A stretch of DNA of 64,000 nucleotides, taken from assembly GCF_900163795.1 (NCBI RefSeq), contig NZ_FWFD01000003.1:124001-188000 (forward strand), in the 5' to 3' direction. Positions 57,136 to 64,000 of this stretch are shown one piece after another (the stretch's first letter is position 1; each line of letters begins with the position of its first letter). The notes below the pieces were generated by a model. It was not told where the DNA came from. It was given only the letters and a program-made list of their open reading frames with translations, and did not search any database. Source of the stretch: Vagococcus fluvialis bH819 (lineage in GTDB: Bacteria > Bacillota > Bacilli > Lactobacillales > Vagococcaceae). The position numbers and the translations under genes were made by a program.

Positions 57136-59370
57136 TTACAGTTCTTCTTTTCTTAGTTTTAGAAGAAGAAGAGCTCCTACCCCAATGACTAAAGAAATAC
57201 CGCCTACGAAGAGTTTTAGATTTTCCTTCGTTCCTGTTTGAGGCAATGTTTTTCTAGTCGTTACAGGATACGTCTTTTTCGTTGTCTTTGTTGTTGGTTT
57301 AACTACTGCTTTAGTTTTCTCTTTTACAGTAATGGTTGCTGTTTCAGATTTGTCAGCTAGTGTATAAACTACCTTATAAGTACCAGGTTTTTGAGTATCC
57401 ACTGATCCTTTAACTTTAATATTTTTAGCCACATCTTTCCAACTTTGATCCACACCATTCGTTAAACGAGCACTTACAAAGTTATCTTTGGCTTCCCATT
57501 TGCTACCATAATTAACAGTTGTATTTTTCAACGTAATATTTTGAACTTTAATAACTTCCATGTCCTTAACAGTGACTTTGGCTGTTGCTTCTTTGTCTTC
57601 ATATTTATATGTTACTTTGTAAGTTCCGGCTTGCTGATTGTTAACTTTCCCCGTCACCTTAATATTTTTTTCAACATCTTTCCATAGACGTTTTGTACCA
57701 TCTGACATCAACACATGATTGAAGTTATCTTTTGCTTCCCACTTAGTTCCACGCGGTAAGTTCGTATCTTTAACTGAAATTTCTTGAACTTTTACTATTT
57801 CTTGAGCTTTAACATTTACCGTTGCTGTGGCTGATTTATCTTCATAAATGTAAACCACTTTATATGTACCAGCTTTTTTAGTATTGACGTCTCCTGTTAC
57901 TTTTAATTTCTTTTCAACGTCTTTAAATTCTCGCTTAGTTCCGTCTGACATTAGTACGTAGTTAAAGTTATCTTTTGCTCCCCATTTAGTATTTAGATCA
58001 AGCGTTGTATCTTTAACTGAAATTTCTTGAACTTTAATAACTTCTTGAGCTTTAACATTTACCGTTGCTGTAGCTGTTTTATCTTCATAAGTATAAACAA
58101 TTGGGTAAGTTCCAGATTTTTTAGTATCAACTTGACCTTTAACTTTTAAGTCTTTTGAAACGTCTTTAAATTCTCGCTTGGTTCCATCTGACATTAGTAC
58201 GTAGTTAAAGTTATCTTTGGCTTCCCATTTAGCATTTAGATCAATCGTTGTATCTTTAACTGAAATTTCTTGAACTTTAATAACTTCTTGAGCTTTAACA
58301 TTTACCGTTGCTGTAGCTGTCTTTTCACCATACGTATAGACTACTTCGTACGTACCAGGCTTCGTTGTGTCAACTTTGCCAGTAACAAAAACGTTCAGTC
58401 CAACTTCTTCCCATGTTTGTTTTTTACCATTCGATAGCAAAATATAATCAAAATTATCTTTTGCTTCCCACTCAGAATTAGCTTCTAGTGTTGTATTTTT
58501 TACTTTTATTTCCTGAACAGTAATCACTTCTTTGGCTTCGACTGTCACTGTAACCGTTTGTTTTAAATTTCCATACTGATAAGTTATGTTATAGTTACCA
58601 ATTTTACTTGTATCAACACTACCAGTAACAATTAAATCTTTAGCCACTTGATTCCAACTTAAGACGGTCCCATCTGATAAGATAATACTTTGAAAATTAA
58701 CATCTGGTGACCATTTATCCCCTACTTTTAGCTTGCTGTTAACTAGCTTTAATTCAATAGGTTCTATCTTTTTAGCAACAATAGTGACTTCAGAAATAGC
58801 TTTTAATGTACCACTGGTGAAAGTTACGTTGTATTTCCCTGGTTGATTGGTATTAACTAAATTATCAACTTTAATTAATTCAGCGACATCTTTATATCCG
58901 AGTACATTTCCATCTGTTAATACTGCTGATTCAAATGATTGTGACACATCATATGCTTGTCCTTGAGTGAGCGTCACATTTTTAACTTTTAATTCTTTTA
59001 AGGAAACTTTAGGTTTTGGCTTTTCAATCACTTCAATTGTTGCTATTTGGGTGATTTTATTCCATGTGTAAGTGACAGGATATTTACCAACTTTAGTCGT
59101 ATCAACAATCCCTTTTGTTTTAACATCTTTACCGATGTCCTTCCAAGTTAATTTATTACCTGCATCATCTGTTGCTGATACAAAGTTAAACTCAGTAGAC
59201 CATTTGTCACCTACTATCATTTGGCTATTCTTGACAGAAAAGGAAGATTTTACTTCTTTTTTTACTGTGTTAGTATTGACCTTTTTAGGGGCTGTAGCAG
59301 CTAGAGAGACGACTGGAGAGACAAAAGATAAGAGATACAGAGCAACAACAGCTAATCTAAACTTTTTCAT
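57136..59370 (-). CDS. LPQTG wall-anchored protein with eight Ig-like repeats
   Basis: A 744-aa surface protein: signal peptide (residues 1-25, cleavage near SLAATA), eight tandem ~81-aa domains at about 44-115, 124-199, 206-279, 286-361, 368-441, 449-521, 530-602 and 610-683, a Lys/Thr linker, LPQTG at 709-713, a hydrophobic segment and the tail KLRKEEL. Each repeat follows the plan W-x-A-x-D-N-F, S-DG-T, KDV, K-V-x-G-x-VDT, PGTYKVVYTY, TATV of bacterial Ig-like (Big_3) domains. Such stalks often display or act as adhesins; there is no distinct N-terminal binding domain here. Base usage is similar to its neighbours. Confidence 0.9.
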   Translation of the reverse strand: MKKFRLAVVALYLLSFVSPVVSLAATAPKKVNTNTVKKEVKSSFSVKNSQMIVGDKWSTEFNFVSATDDAGNKLTWKDIGKDVKTKGIVDTTKVGKYPVTYTWNKITQIATIEVIEKPKPKVSLKELKVKNVTLTQGQAYDVSQSFESAVLTDGNVLGYKDVAELIKVDNLVNTNQPGKYNVTFTSGTLKAISEVTIVAKKIEPIELKLVNSKLKVGDKWSPDVNFQSIILSDGTVLSWNQVAKDLIVTGSVDTSKIGNYNITYQYGNLKQTVTVTVEAKEVITVQEIKVKNTTLEANSEWEAKDNFDYILLSNGKKQTWEEVGLNVFVTGKVDTTKPGTYEVVYTYGEKTATATVNVKAQEVIKVQEISVKDTTIDLNAKWEAKDNFNYVLMSDGTKREFKDVSKDLKVKGQVDTKKSGTYPIVYTYEDKTATATVNVKAQEVIKVQEISVKDTTLDLNTKWGAKDNFNYVLMSDGTKREFKDVEKKLKVTGDVNTKKAGTYKVVYIYEDKSATATVNVKAQEIVKVQEISVKDTNLPRGTKWEAKDNFNHVLMSDGTKRLWKDVEKNIKVTGKVNNQQAGTYKVTYKYEDKEATAKVTVKDMEVIKVQNITLKNTTVNYGSKWEAKDNFVSARLTNGVDQSWKDVAKNIKVKGSVDTQKPGTYKVVYTLADKSETATITVKEKTKAVVKPTTKTTKKTYPVTTRKTLPQTGTKENLKLFVGGISLVIGVGALLLLKLRKEEL
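57565..58515 (-). repeat. Near-identical 243-bp tandem repeats inside the surface-protein gene
   Basis: Repeats 4-7 are conserved at DNA level. A block of about 60 bases beginning at 58021 recurs at 58264 with a spacing of exactly 243 bases and is essentially identical; a slightly diverged copy begins at 57778, again 243 bases away. The outer repeats are more diverged, suggesting recent internal duplication. Confidence 0.8.
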
Positions 59371-59496
59371 TTTTGTTCACCCTTTCTTCTATATGTGGTA
59401 CTTAGCTTATACATATATACTAGCACATTTTGTAACACAATTGTAATATTTCAGTGAAAAAATAAACTTTTATTTACAATTGGTATAGATATTAAT

Positions 59497-60342
59497 TTAT
59501 TTTCTTCCAAATGTTTCCCATGCAGGAAAGCTAGTTTCTTTAGATGTTTTCTCAATAACTTTCTTTGTGTCTTCTGTCTGATAAGCATCTACTATTTTTT
59601 GATATACTTTATTATTTTCATCTTCTTTTCTAGCAACAATAATATTCACATAAGGTTTTGATTTTTCATCAACAGGTTCTTCGAAGATGGCATCTTTATG
59701 GGGATTGAAACCAGAATCAACAGCCACTCCACTATTAATCACTGAAATATCCACATCTTGCAGTGCTCTTGCTGTTTGAGCAGCATCTAATTCTGTAATT
59801 TTAAATTTCTTTTTATTTTCTGTGATATCTGAAACAGTAGGTGCTTGACCTTTACTTGGATCGACTTTTATTAAATCAGCTGTCTGTAGTAATAATAATG
59901 CTCGACCACCATTCGTTACATCATTTGGTATAGAGATTTCTGATCCTTCTTTAAGTTTTTTAAGATCTTTTATTTTTTCAGAATAAATTCCCATCGGAGC
60001 ATTCACTGTATTACCAATAGAAACTAAATCTGTTTTATGTTCTTTGTTATAATTATCCAAGAAAAACTGATGCTGAAATGCATTTAAATCAATTGATCCA
60101 TCTGCCAAAGCTCCATTAGGTTGATTGTAATCACTAAACTTAACATACTCTAACTTGATTCCTTCATCTTTCAAACGACTTTGAACGTCATCCCAAACAT
60201 CTGTGTCAGCACCAATTACACCTAATTTAACTATTTTTTGTTCGTTCTTGCTTCCTTTAGCTTTAGCATCTCCCTTAGAGCATCCTGCTGCAACTACTGT
60301 AATTGCTAATAAGATTAAACTTGCTTTTAATATTTTTTTCAT
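59497..60342 (-). CDS. metQ: Methionine ABC transporter substrate-binding lipoprotein
   Basis: A 281-aa NlpA-family lipoprotein. The lipobox VVAAGC places the lipidated cysteine at C21. The body shows KLGVIGADTDVWDDVQ, DLNAFQHQFFLDNYN and the NSGVAVDSGFNP region typical of MetQ. It captures methionine outside the membrane for MetP and MetN. Third gene of metN-metP-metQ. Confidence 0.94.
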   Translation of the reverse strand: MKKILKASLILLAITVVAAGCSKGDAKAKGSKNEQKIVKLGVIGADTDVWDDVQSRLKDEGIKLEYVKFSDYNQPNGALADGSIDLNAFQHQFFLDNYNKEHKTDLVSIGNTVNAPMGIYSEKIKDLKKLKEGSEISIPNDVTNGGRALLLLQTADLIKVDPSKGQAPTVSDITENKKKFKITELDAAQTARALQDVDISVINSGVAVDSGFNPHKDAIFEEPVDEKSKPYVNIIVARKEDENNKVYQKIVDAYQTEDTKKVIEKTSKETSFPAWETFGRK

Positions 60343-60358
60343 GATATTTATCCCCTTT

Positions 60359-61039
60359 TTAATGGCTTATTTTTTTTATTATTTTATTACTTGCCCATTG
60401 ACTTGTAAAAACTAAAATTAAAATTAATAATGTAGCGACTACTGTAATATCTGTTTGAAATCTGTTGTAACCTCTTGTCACTGCTAAGTTTCCTAACCCT
60501 CCAGCTCCAACTGCTCCAGCCATCGCTGTAAATCCAATCACATTAATGACAGTTACAGCAGACACTCGAACAATTCCAGGTAAACCTTCTATTAAATAAA
60601 CTCTAAATAAAATACCTACTGGTGAAGTTCCCATAGATTCTGCGGCTTCGATGACACCTGGATCAACTTCTAAAAGAGTATTTTCGATTTGACGCGCATA
60701 GAAAGGAACTACACCTATGATTAACGGAACTAAGGCTGCCGTTTCTCCGATAGTTGTTCCAACGATAAAACGTGTCACAACACCTAGTAAAGTAAGTAAA
60801 ATGATAAAAGGAATCGATCTCACCGTATTGATGATTTTATCTAATGTATTATAAAGCCACTTATTTTTAAGAAAGCCATTTGGACCGATGATAATTAATA
60901 ATAAACCAAGTAGTATTCCTAAAATACCAGCAATCAGCGTTGTCCAAAAAACCATGTAAATAGTTTGGACCGTGGCTTCTAAAAATTCATTTGGTATCTT
61001 TGAGGCATTAGGTAGTAACCGTTGAATGTTCTCTTTCAT
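60359..61039 (-). CDS. metP: Methionine ABC transporter permease
   Basis: A 226-aa MetI-type permease with about five helices and the EAA-loop equivalent EAAESMGTSPVGILFRVYLIEGLPGIV. ATG overlaps the metN stop (TAATG), so translation is coupled. TM segments include TTLIAGILGILLGLLLIII and TVINVIGFTAMAGAVG. Confidence 0.94.
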   Translation of the reverse strand: MKENIQRLLPNASKIPNEFLEATVQTIYMVFWTTLIAGILGILLGLLLIIIGPNGFLKNKWLYNTLDKIINTVRSIPFIILLTLLGVVTRFIVGTTIGETAALVPLIIGVVPFYARQIENTLLEVDPGVIEAAESMGTSPVGILFRVYLIEGLPGIVRVSAVTVINVIGFTAMAGAVGAGGLGNLAVTRGYNRFQTDITVVATLLILILVFTSQWASNKIIKKISH

Positions 61040-62112
61040 TAAAAGCCTCCTTCTACTAAAGAAATAAGTTGTTTTTCATTAGTTTTTTTGATTGTCTTAA
61101 CTTTAACTTGTTGTTTTTCTAGATAACTCAAAGCCCTACTTCTTTGTGTACTGTTTCCTTTTAAATTGACAATTAAGTGACCAATTGGTGTCTCTTGGAT
61201 AATTTCAATATTGCCATAGAGAATATTTGTTTTAACTTGGAACTTACTGTATAAATCTGCAATCAACGGTTCTGCTGTCTGATTTCCTACATAAGAAAAT
61301 TCTACTAACTCTTCATCAGGTGCTAAACTAGATAAAACTGGATGAGTTAAAATTGTTTCTAAAGCCTGATCTACGTGAGTCGCTGTTTTTATAAAATCTT
61401 GAGTCAATTGTTTTTCCGGATGGCTAAACAGATCAATTGTTGTTTTCTCTTCAATGACTTCTCCATTTTCCATTACTGCAACTCTATGACAAATATTTTT
61501 AACAACTTGCATCTCATGAGTAATTAAAACAATTGTTAAGTTTAATTTTTCATTAAGCTCTTGTAATAAATCTAAAATTTGACTAGTTGTTTTGGGGTCT
61601 AATGCGCTTGTGGCTTCATCACACAATAAAATTTCAGGATCGTTCACCAATGCTCTAGCAATCGCTACACGTTGCTTTTGTCCTCCTGATAATTGATTAG
61701 GGTAAGATTCTATCTTATCCTCTAAACCAACTAATTTTAGTAAATCTAACACTTTTTTTCGGCGATCAAGTTTTGATAATTTTGAATACTTTAATGAAAA
61801 ATCAACATTGTCATAAATAGTGCGTTGATTCATCAAATTAAAATGTTGGAAGATCATTCCGGTTTTTTTTCGTTCTTCTCGTAATTCTTTGTTGCTTAAT
61901 TTAGTTAAAGAGGTGCCTCTTACTTTAACTTCTCCACGAGTTGGACGTTGTAATAAATTAATCACTCTTACTAAAGTGCTTTTCCCAGCACCTGAATAGC
62001 CTACAATGCCATATATTTCTCCTTTTTCCACACTTAGAGAAACCTCTCTAACTGCTTGTATTTCTTTTTTTTCTTGCTTAAAGGTTACGTCTATATTTTC
62101 TAATCTAATCAT
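61039..62112 (-). CDS. metN: Methionine ABC transporter ATP-binding protein
   Basis: A 357-aa ATPase. Walker A is GYSGAGKSTLV near residue 38, signature LSGGQKQRVAIARAL, Walker B ILLCDEATSALDP. The C-terminal NIL regulatory domain, about residues 270-345 (EPLIADLYSKFQVKTNILYGNIEIIQETPIGHLIVNL), is the methionine-sensing ACT-like domain of MetN. First gene of the operon behind two T-boxes; AAAGGAGTG precedes ATG 62112. Confidence 0.95.
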   Translation of the reverse strand: MIRLENIDVTFKQEKKEIQAVREVSLSVEKGEIYGIVGYSGAGKSTLVRVINLLQRPTRGEVKVRGTSLTKLSNKELREERKKTGMIFQHFNLMNQRTIYDNVDFSLKYSKLSKLDRRKKVLDLLKLVGLEDKIESYPNQLSGGQKQRVAIARALVNDPEILLCDEATSALDPKTTSQILDLLQELNEKLNLTIVLITHEMQVVKNICHRVAVMENGEVIEEKTTIDLFSHPEKQLTQDFIKTATHVDQALETILTHPVLSSLAPDEELVEFSYVGNQTAEPLIADLYSKFQVKTNILYGNIEIIQETPIGHLIVNLKGNSTQRSRALSYLEKQQVKVKTIKKTNEKQLISLVEGGF

Positions 62113-62135
62113 TTTCCCACTCCTTTTATATAAAT

Positions 62136-62400
62136 AAAAAACGCCCTCAAAAACACTGCCTAAACAATGCTTTTGAGGACGTTTTTAACGCGTTACCACC
62201 TCATTTTTAGCTACACTCACATGTAACTACTCTTCAAGTACTATCATACTCTAGCGTGATAACGGACGCTGCCGTTTTATTCTTATCACTTACGACTCGA
62301 ATAAAATGCTCTTAAGCCATTTTCAACTAACTCTTCATTGCTTCTTTTCACCAATCGAAGCTCTCTTTAAATGAATTATTTAGTTTACTTACTTAATCAA
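62136..62400 (-). ncRNA. Proximal T-box leader (tRNA-Met)
   Basis: Minus strand, directly upstream of metN. T-box sequence GAGGTGGTAACGCG (62202-62189) lies before a strong terminator at 62186-62136 whose arms contain CCTCAAAA and TTTTGAGG. Stem I features AGAGAG and ATTGGTGAAAAG precede the specifier region GAAAATGGCTT, giving ATG (Met, 62320-62318). The specifier call is by alignment with the distal copy. No separate strong promoter is visible. Confidence 0.85.
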
Positions 62401-62411
62401 TGCTTTTTGGA

Positions 62412-62700
62412 TATAAAAAAAGCCCCTTTACTAGCCTAAGCTAATAAAAGGGCGAATATTCTTCGCGGTACCACCTTTTTTTAGAAACTTTACGTTTCCC
62501 TCAAACTAACGCTCTAATCCATGCTAGAGTTATTAGTGCTCTTGATATCGGTGAGCAACCCGTCAACCGCCTACTTATCGACGATTTTCCTCCAAGGCCA
62601 TTTTCTAAATAATTTGTCCAATCTTTTTCACCAACCAAGATCTCTCTACGCAACTTATTATTTGTACTTTCCTCTTCACTGGAATGTGTTTCTGTATTGA
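62412..62700 (-). ncRNA. Distal T-box leader (tRNA-Met)
   Basis: Minus strand. T-box AGGTGGTACCGCG (62475-62464) is followed by a terminator (62454-62415; GCCCTTTTATTAGC arms, T-run). AGAGAG, GGTTGGTGAAAAAG and the specifier region GAAAATGGCCTT, with ATG at 62601-62599, match the proximal copy. It is a full leader with its own terminator, so transcription must pass both to reach metN. Confidence 0.88.
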
Positions 62701-62705
62701 TTAAT

Positions 62706-62734
62706 AATTTACCGTAATCAAAAGAAGAAGTCAA
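62706..62734 (-). promoter_or_regulatory. Promoter of the metNPQ leader
   Basis: Minus-strand TTGACT (62734-62729), exact 17-base spacer, TAAATT (62711-62706), just upstream of the distal T-box. Confidence 0.65.
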
Positions 62735-62832
62735 GTACTTTTTTTTAGTTAATTTAACACTTTATATTTGTACATTTCATTTTTTTTAGGTAAAATTGTC
62801 ACAACTTATTATTTATTAAGGAGTTCAAAAGT

Positions 62833-63492
62833 ATGAAAAAAATTAAATTTAATGCGGTTGATTGGGATTATGAAAAAAAAGAAGAATGGGTTTGCCCCTC
62901 TCATCAATACCAATCTCCAATAGATATTGTCAACAATGATACTCAACCTATGAATGATGACGGTGATATCATCTTACGTTACAGAAAAAAAATGAATGCT
63001 ATTGTGAATACAGGTTATTGTGTCCAAGGTTATTTAAACGGTGTAGCTTCTATCAATAATCGAAATTTCGAATTTCAACAATTTCATTTTCACGCTAAGG
63101 GAGAGCATACAATTGATGGAAAAGACTTTCCTTTAGAACTCCATTTAGTTCATCAGTCTGAAAGTGGTAAAATGGCTGTCATCGCAATCCATTTTGAAAT
63201 TGGAACAGAAAATCCAACTATTGATAATATCTTAAATCATTTGGATGAATCTGATTTCGATAATCATATTAATCTTTTAGATTTAGTCCCTAAAAATTTG
63301 GATTATTATCACTATTTAGGCTCTTTAACAACACCGCCATTGACTGAAAATGTAGAATGGTATGTTCTGATTGAAGCCATGACTCTTTCTAAAGAACAAC
63401 TTAGAAAAATAACGACAATTCATAAAGATAATTACCGAGAAACTCAAGATCTTGGTCCAAGAAAAGTCCTAAAAAAAGTCTTTAATCAATAA
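62833..63492 (+). CDS. Alpha-type carbonic anhydrase, no signal peptide
   Basis: A 219-aa alpha-class enzyme hydrating CO2. Zinc ligands H85 and H87 in FQQFHFH and H104 in LELHLVH are present, as is the acid gate region ENVEWYVL and SLTTPPLTENV. The N-terminus MKKIKFNAVDWDYEKKEEW is hydrophilic, with no signal peptide or anchor, so the enzyme appears cytoplasmic; many bacterial alpha-enzymes are exported. AAGGAG precedes ATG 62833. It ends at a strong hairpin. Confidence 0.92.
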   Translation: MKKIKFNAVDWDYEKKEEWVCPSHQYQSPIDIVNNDTQPMNDDGDIILRYRKKMNAIVNTGYCVQGYLNGVASINNRNFEFQQFHFHAKGEHTIDGKDFPLELHLVHQSESGKMAVIAIHFEIGTENPTIDNILNHLDESDFDNHINLLDLVPKNLDYYHYLGSLTTPPLTENVEWYVLIEAMTLSKEQLRKITTIHKDNYRETQDLGPRKVLKKVFNQ

Positions 63493-63500
63493 CTATAACA

Positions 63501-63546
63501 AAAAAATGCTAGACAAAATTATTTTAAATTTTGTCTAGCATTTTTT
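63501..63546. terminator. Bidirectional terminator after the carbonic anhydrase gene
   Basis: Perfect arms AATGCTAGACAAAAT/ATTTTGTCTAGCATT around an eight-base loop, with A- and T-runs. Confidence 0.9.
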
Positions 63547-63550
63547 ACTT

Positions 63551-64000
63551 TTACACTAAAAATAAAGCAATAACAATCATTAAAATAGACATATATTGCA
63601 TCGGCATTACGCTTCTTTTTTTCAATCCAAAAATTCCTAAGTGATCAATTAGGGTCGCCATAACCAGTTGTCCTAATATAAAAATAATCGTTGTAAGAAT
63701 AGATCCTAGCGTATGGATTACTAGAATATTTCCTCCGACAATAATAATTCCAAACAACCCGCCTATATAAAACCACCACGGTAAATTATTTCCCTCTGAA
63801 TCAATTTTGGGAATTGTTATTTTTTTTTCAATTATTAAGAGTAATAAAACTAATATGATAGCTCCAATAAAAAAAGATAAAAATGTTGAAAGTAACACAG
63901 AATGAGTAGCCACTCTTAATTGTCCATTAAAAGCTGCTTGGAGTGGGGGAAAAGCGCCTGCTAGAACACCTAAAAATAGCCATTTTTTAGAAATTACCTC
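63551..64000 (-). CDS. YdcZ-family DMT transporter, 5' end outside window
   Basis: The frame is open from 63551 to the window edge, so the GTG at 63913 is not the start: upstream in-frame codons read KKWLFLGVLAGAFPPLQAAFNGQLR, the typical first helix of YdcZ (DUF606) proteins. The remaining part has four more helices (VLLSTFLSFFIGAIILVLLLLI; WWFYIGGLFGIIIVGGNILVI; ILTTIIFILGQLVMATLIDHLG; MSILMIVIALFL). Family members are about 140-150 aa, so at most a few residues lie outside. Substrate unknown. Confidence 0.85.
   Translation of the reverse strand, partial: EVISKKWLFLGVLAGAFPPLQAAFNGQLRVATHSVLLSTFLSFFIGAIILVLLLLIIEKKITIPKIDSEGNNLPWWFYIGGLFGIIIVGGNILVIHTLGSILTTIIFILGQLVMATLIDHLGIFGLKKRSVMPMQYMSILMIVIALFLV

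Noticed and set aside
57565-58515. CRISPR-like regular repeat array
   Set aside because: The 243-base periodicity is in frame within a coding gene and encodes Ig-like domains.
62501-62734. Open frame of 77 codons on the minus strand
   Set aside because: It lies inside the distal T-box leader; the structured RNA explains the sequence and no ribosome site or protein family fits.

Overview
The window looks like a chromosome segment of a low-GC Lactobacillales bacterium, most likely Enterococcaceae and Vagococcus-like (inference). Signs are the AT-rich sequence with strong AGGAGG-type ribosome sites, mevalonate-pathway genes (phosphomevalonate kinase and type II IPP isomerase), the Firmicute yqe ribosome-maturation cluster, LPXTG wall proteins, PTS sugar uptake, T-box leaders and cre-like sites. 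I see no mobile element, phage gene, CRISPR array, tRNA or rRNA.

Layout. 1-1.7 kb: end of a mevalonate operon (+). 1.7-3.3 kb: a YozG/YoaS-like pair, a small membrane protein and a DsrE-like protein (-). 3.3-8.9 kb: tmcAL, yqeM, rsfS, yqeK, nadD, yhbY, yqeH, yqeG (-), driven from a promoter with a hairpin in its short leader. 9.0-24.3 kb: the complete IMP pathway in two transcription units, purEKB and purCSQLFMNHD (-), separated by a wall-anchored amidase gene and a small basic protein. 24.4-27.7 kb: a gluconokinase-like kinase, and an operon of an alpha/beta hydrolase with two SMR/EamA-type membrane proteins.

27.8-47.4 kb: a histidine-degradation region. It holds a 1012-aa BTAD/STAND-type regulator, hutU, divergent hutI, then (past dagK, yitT and hisS) hutH, an amino-acid permease, hutD, fhs, fchA and ftcD, and a divergent glmL-like gene. 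Together these convert histidine to glutamate and transfer the formimino carbon to tetrahydrofolate. Fhs can then release formate with ATP formation. The same one-carbon pool feeds PurN and PurH.

47.5-57 kb: sugar genes. LacI and a GH4 phospho-beta-glucosidase are divergent around an operator embedded in the promoter, an APC permease follows, and a trehalose system (TreR, GH65 phosphorylase, TreB PTS) has two matching operator-like sites. 57.1-59.4 kb: an LPQTG surface protein with eight Ig-like repeats. 59.5-62.7 kb: metNPQ methionine ABC importer behind two tandem methionine T-boxes. 62.8-64 kb: an alpha-carbonic anhydrase without a signal peptide and the end of a YdcZ-type transporter running off the window.

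Most genes are recognisable housekeeping or catabolic genes. The less ordinary parts are the tandem T-boxes, the orphan glmL and large regulator around the hut genes, the interrupted purine cluster, a two-copy intergenic element with compensatory hairpins, the rsfS start, and the long GH65 N-terminus. No database search was available; names come from recognised motifs, lengths and gene order.
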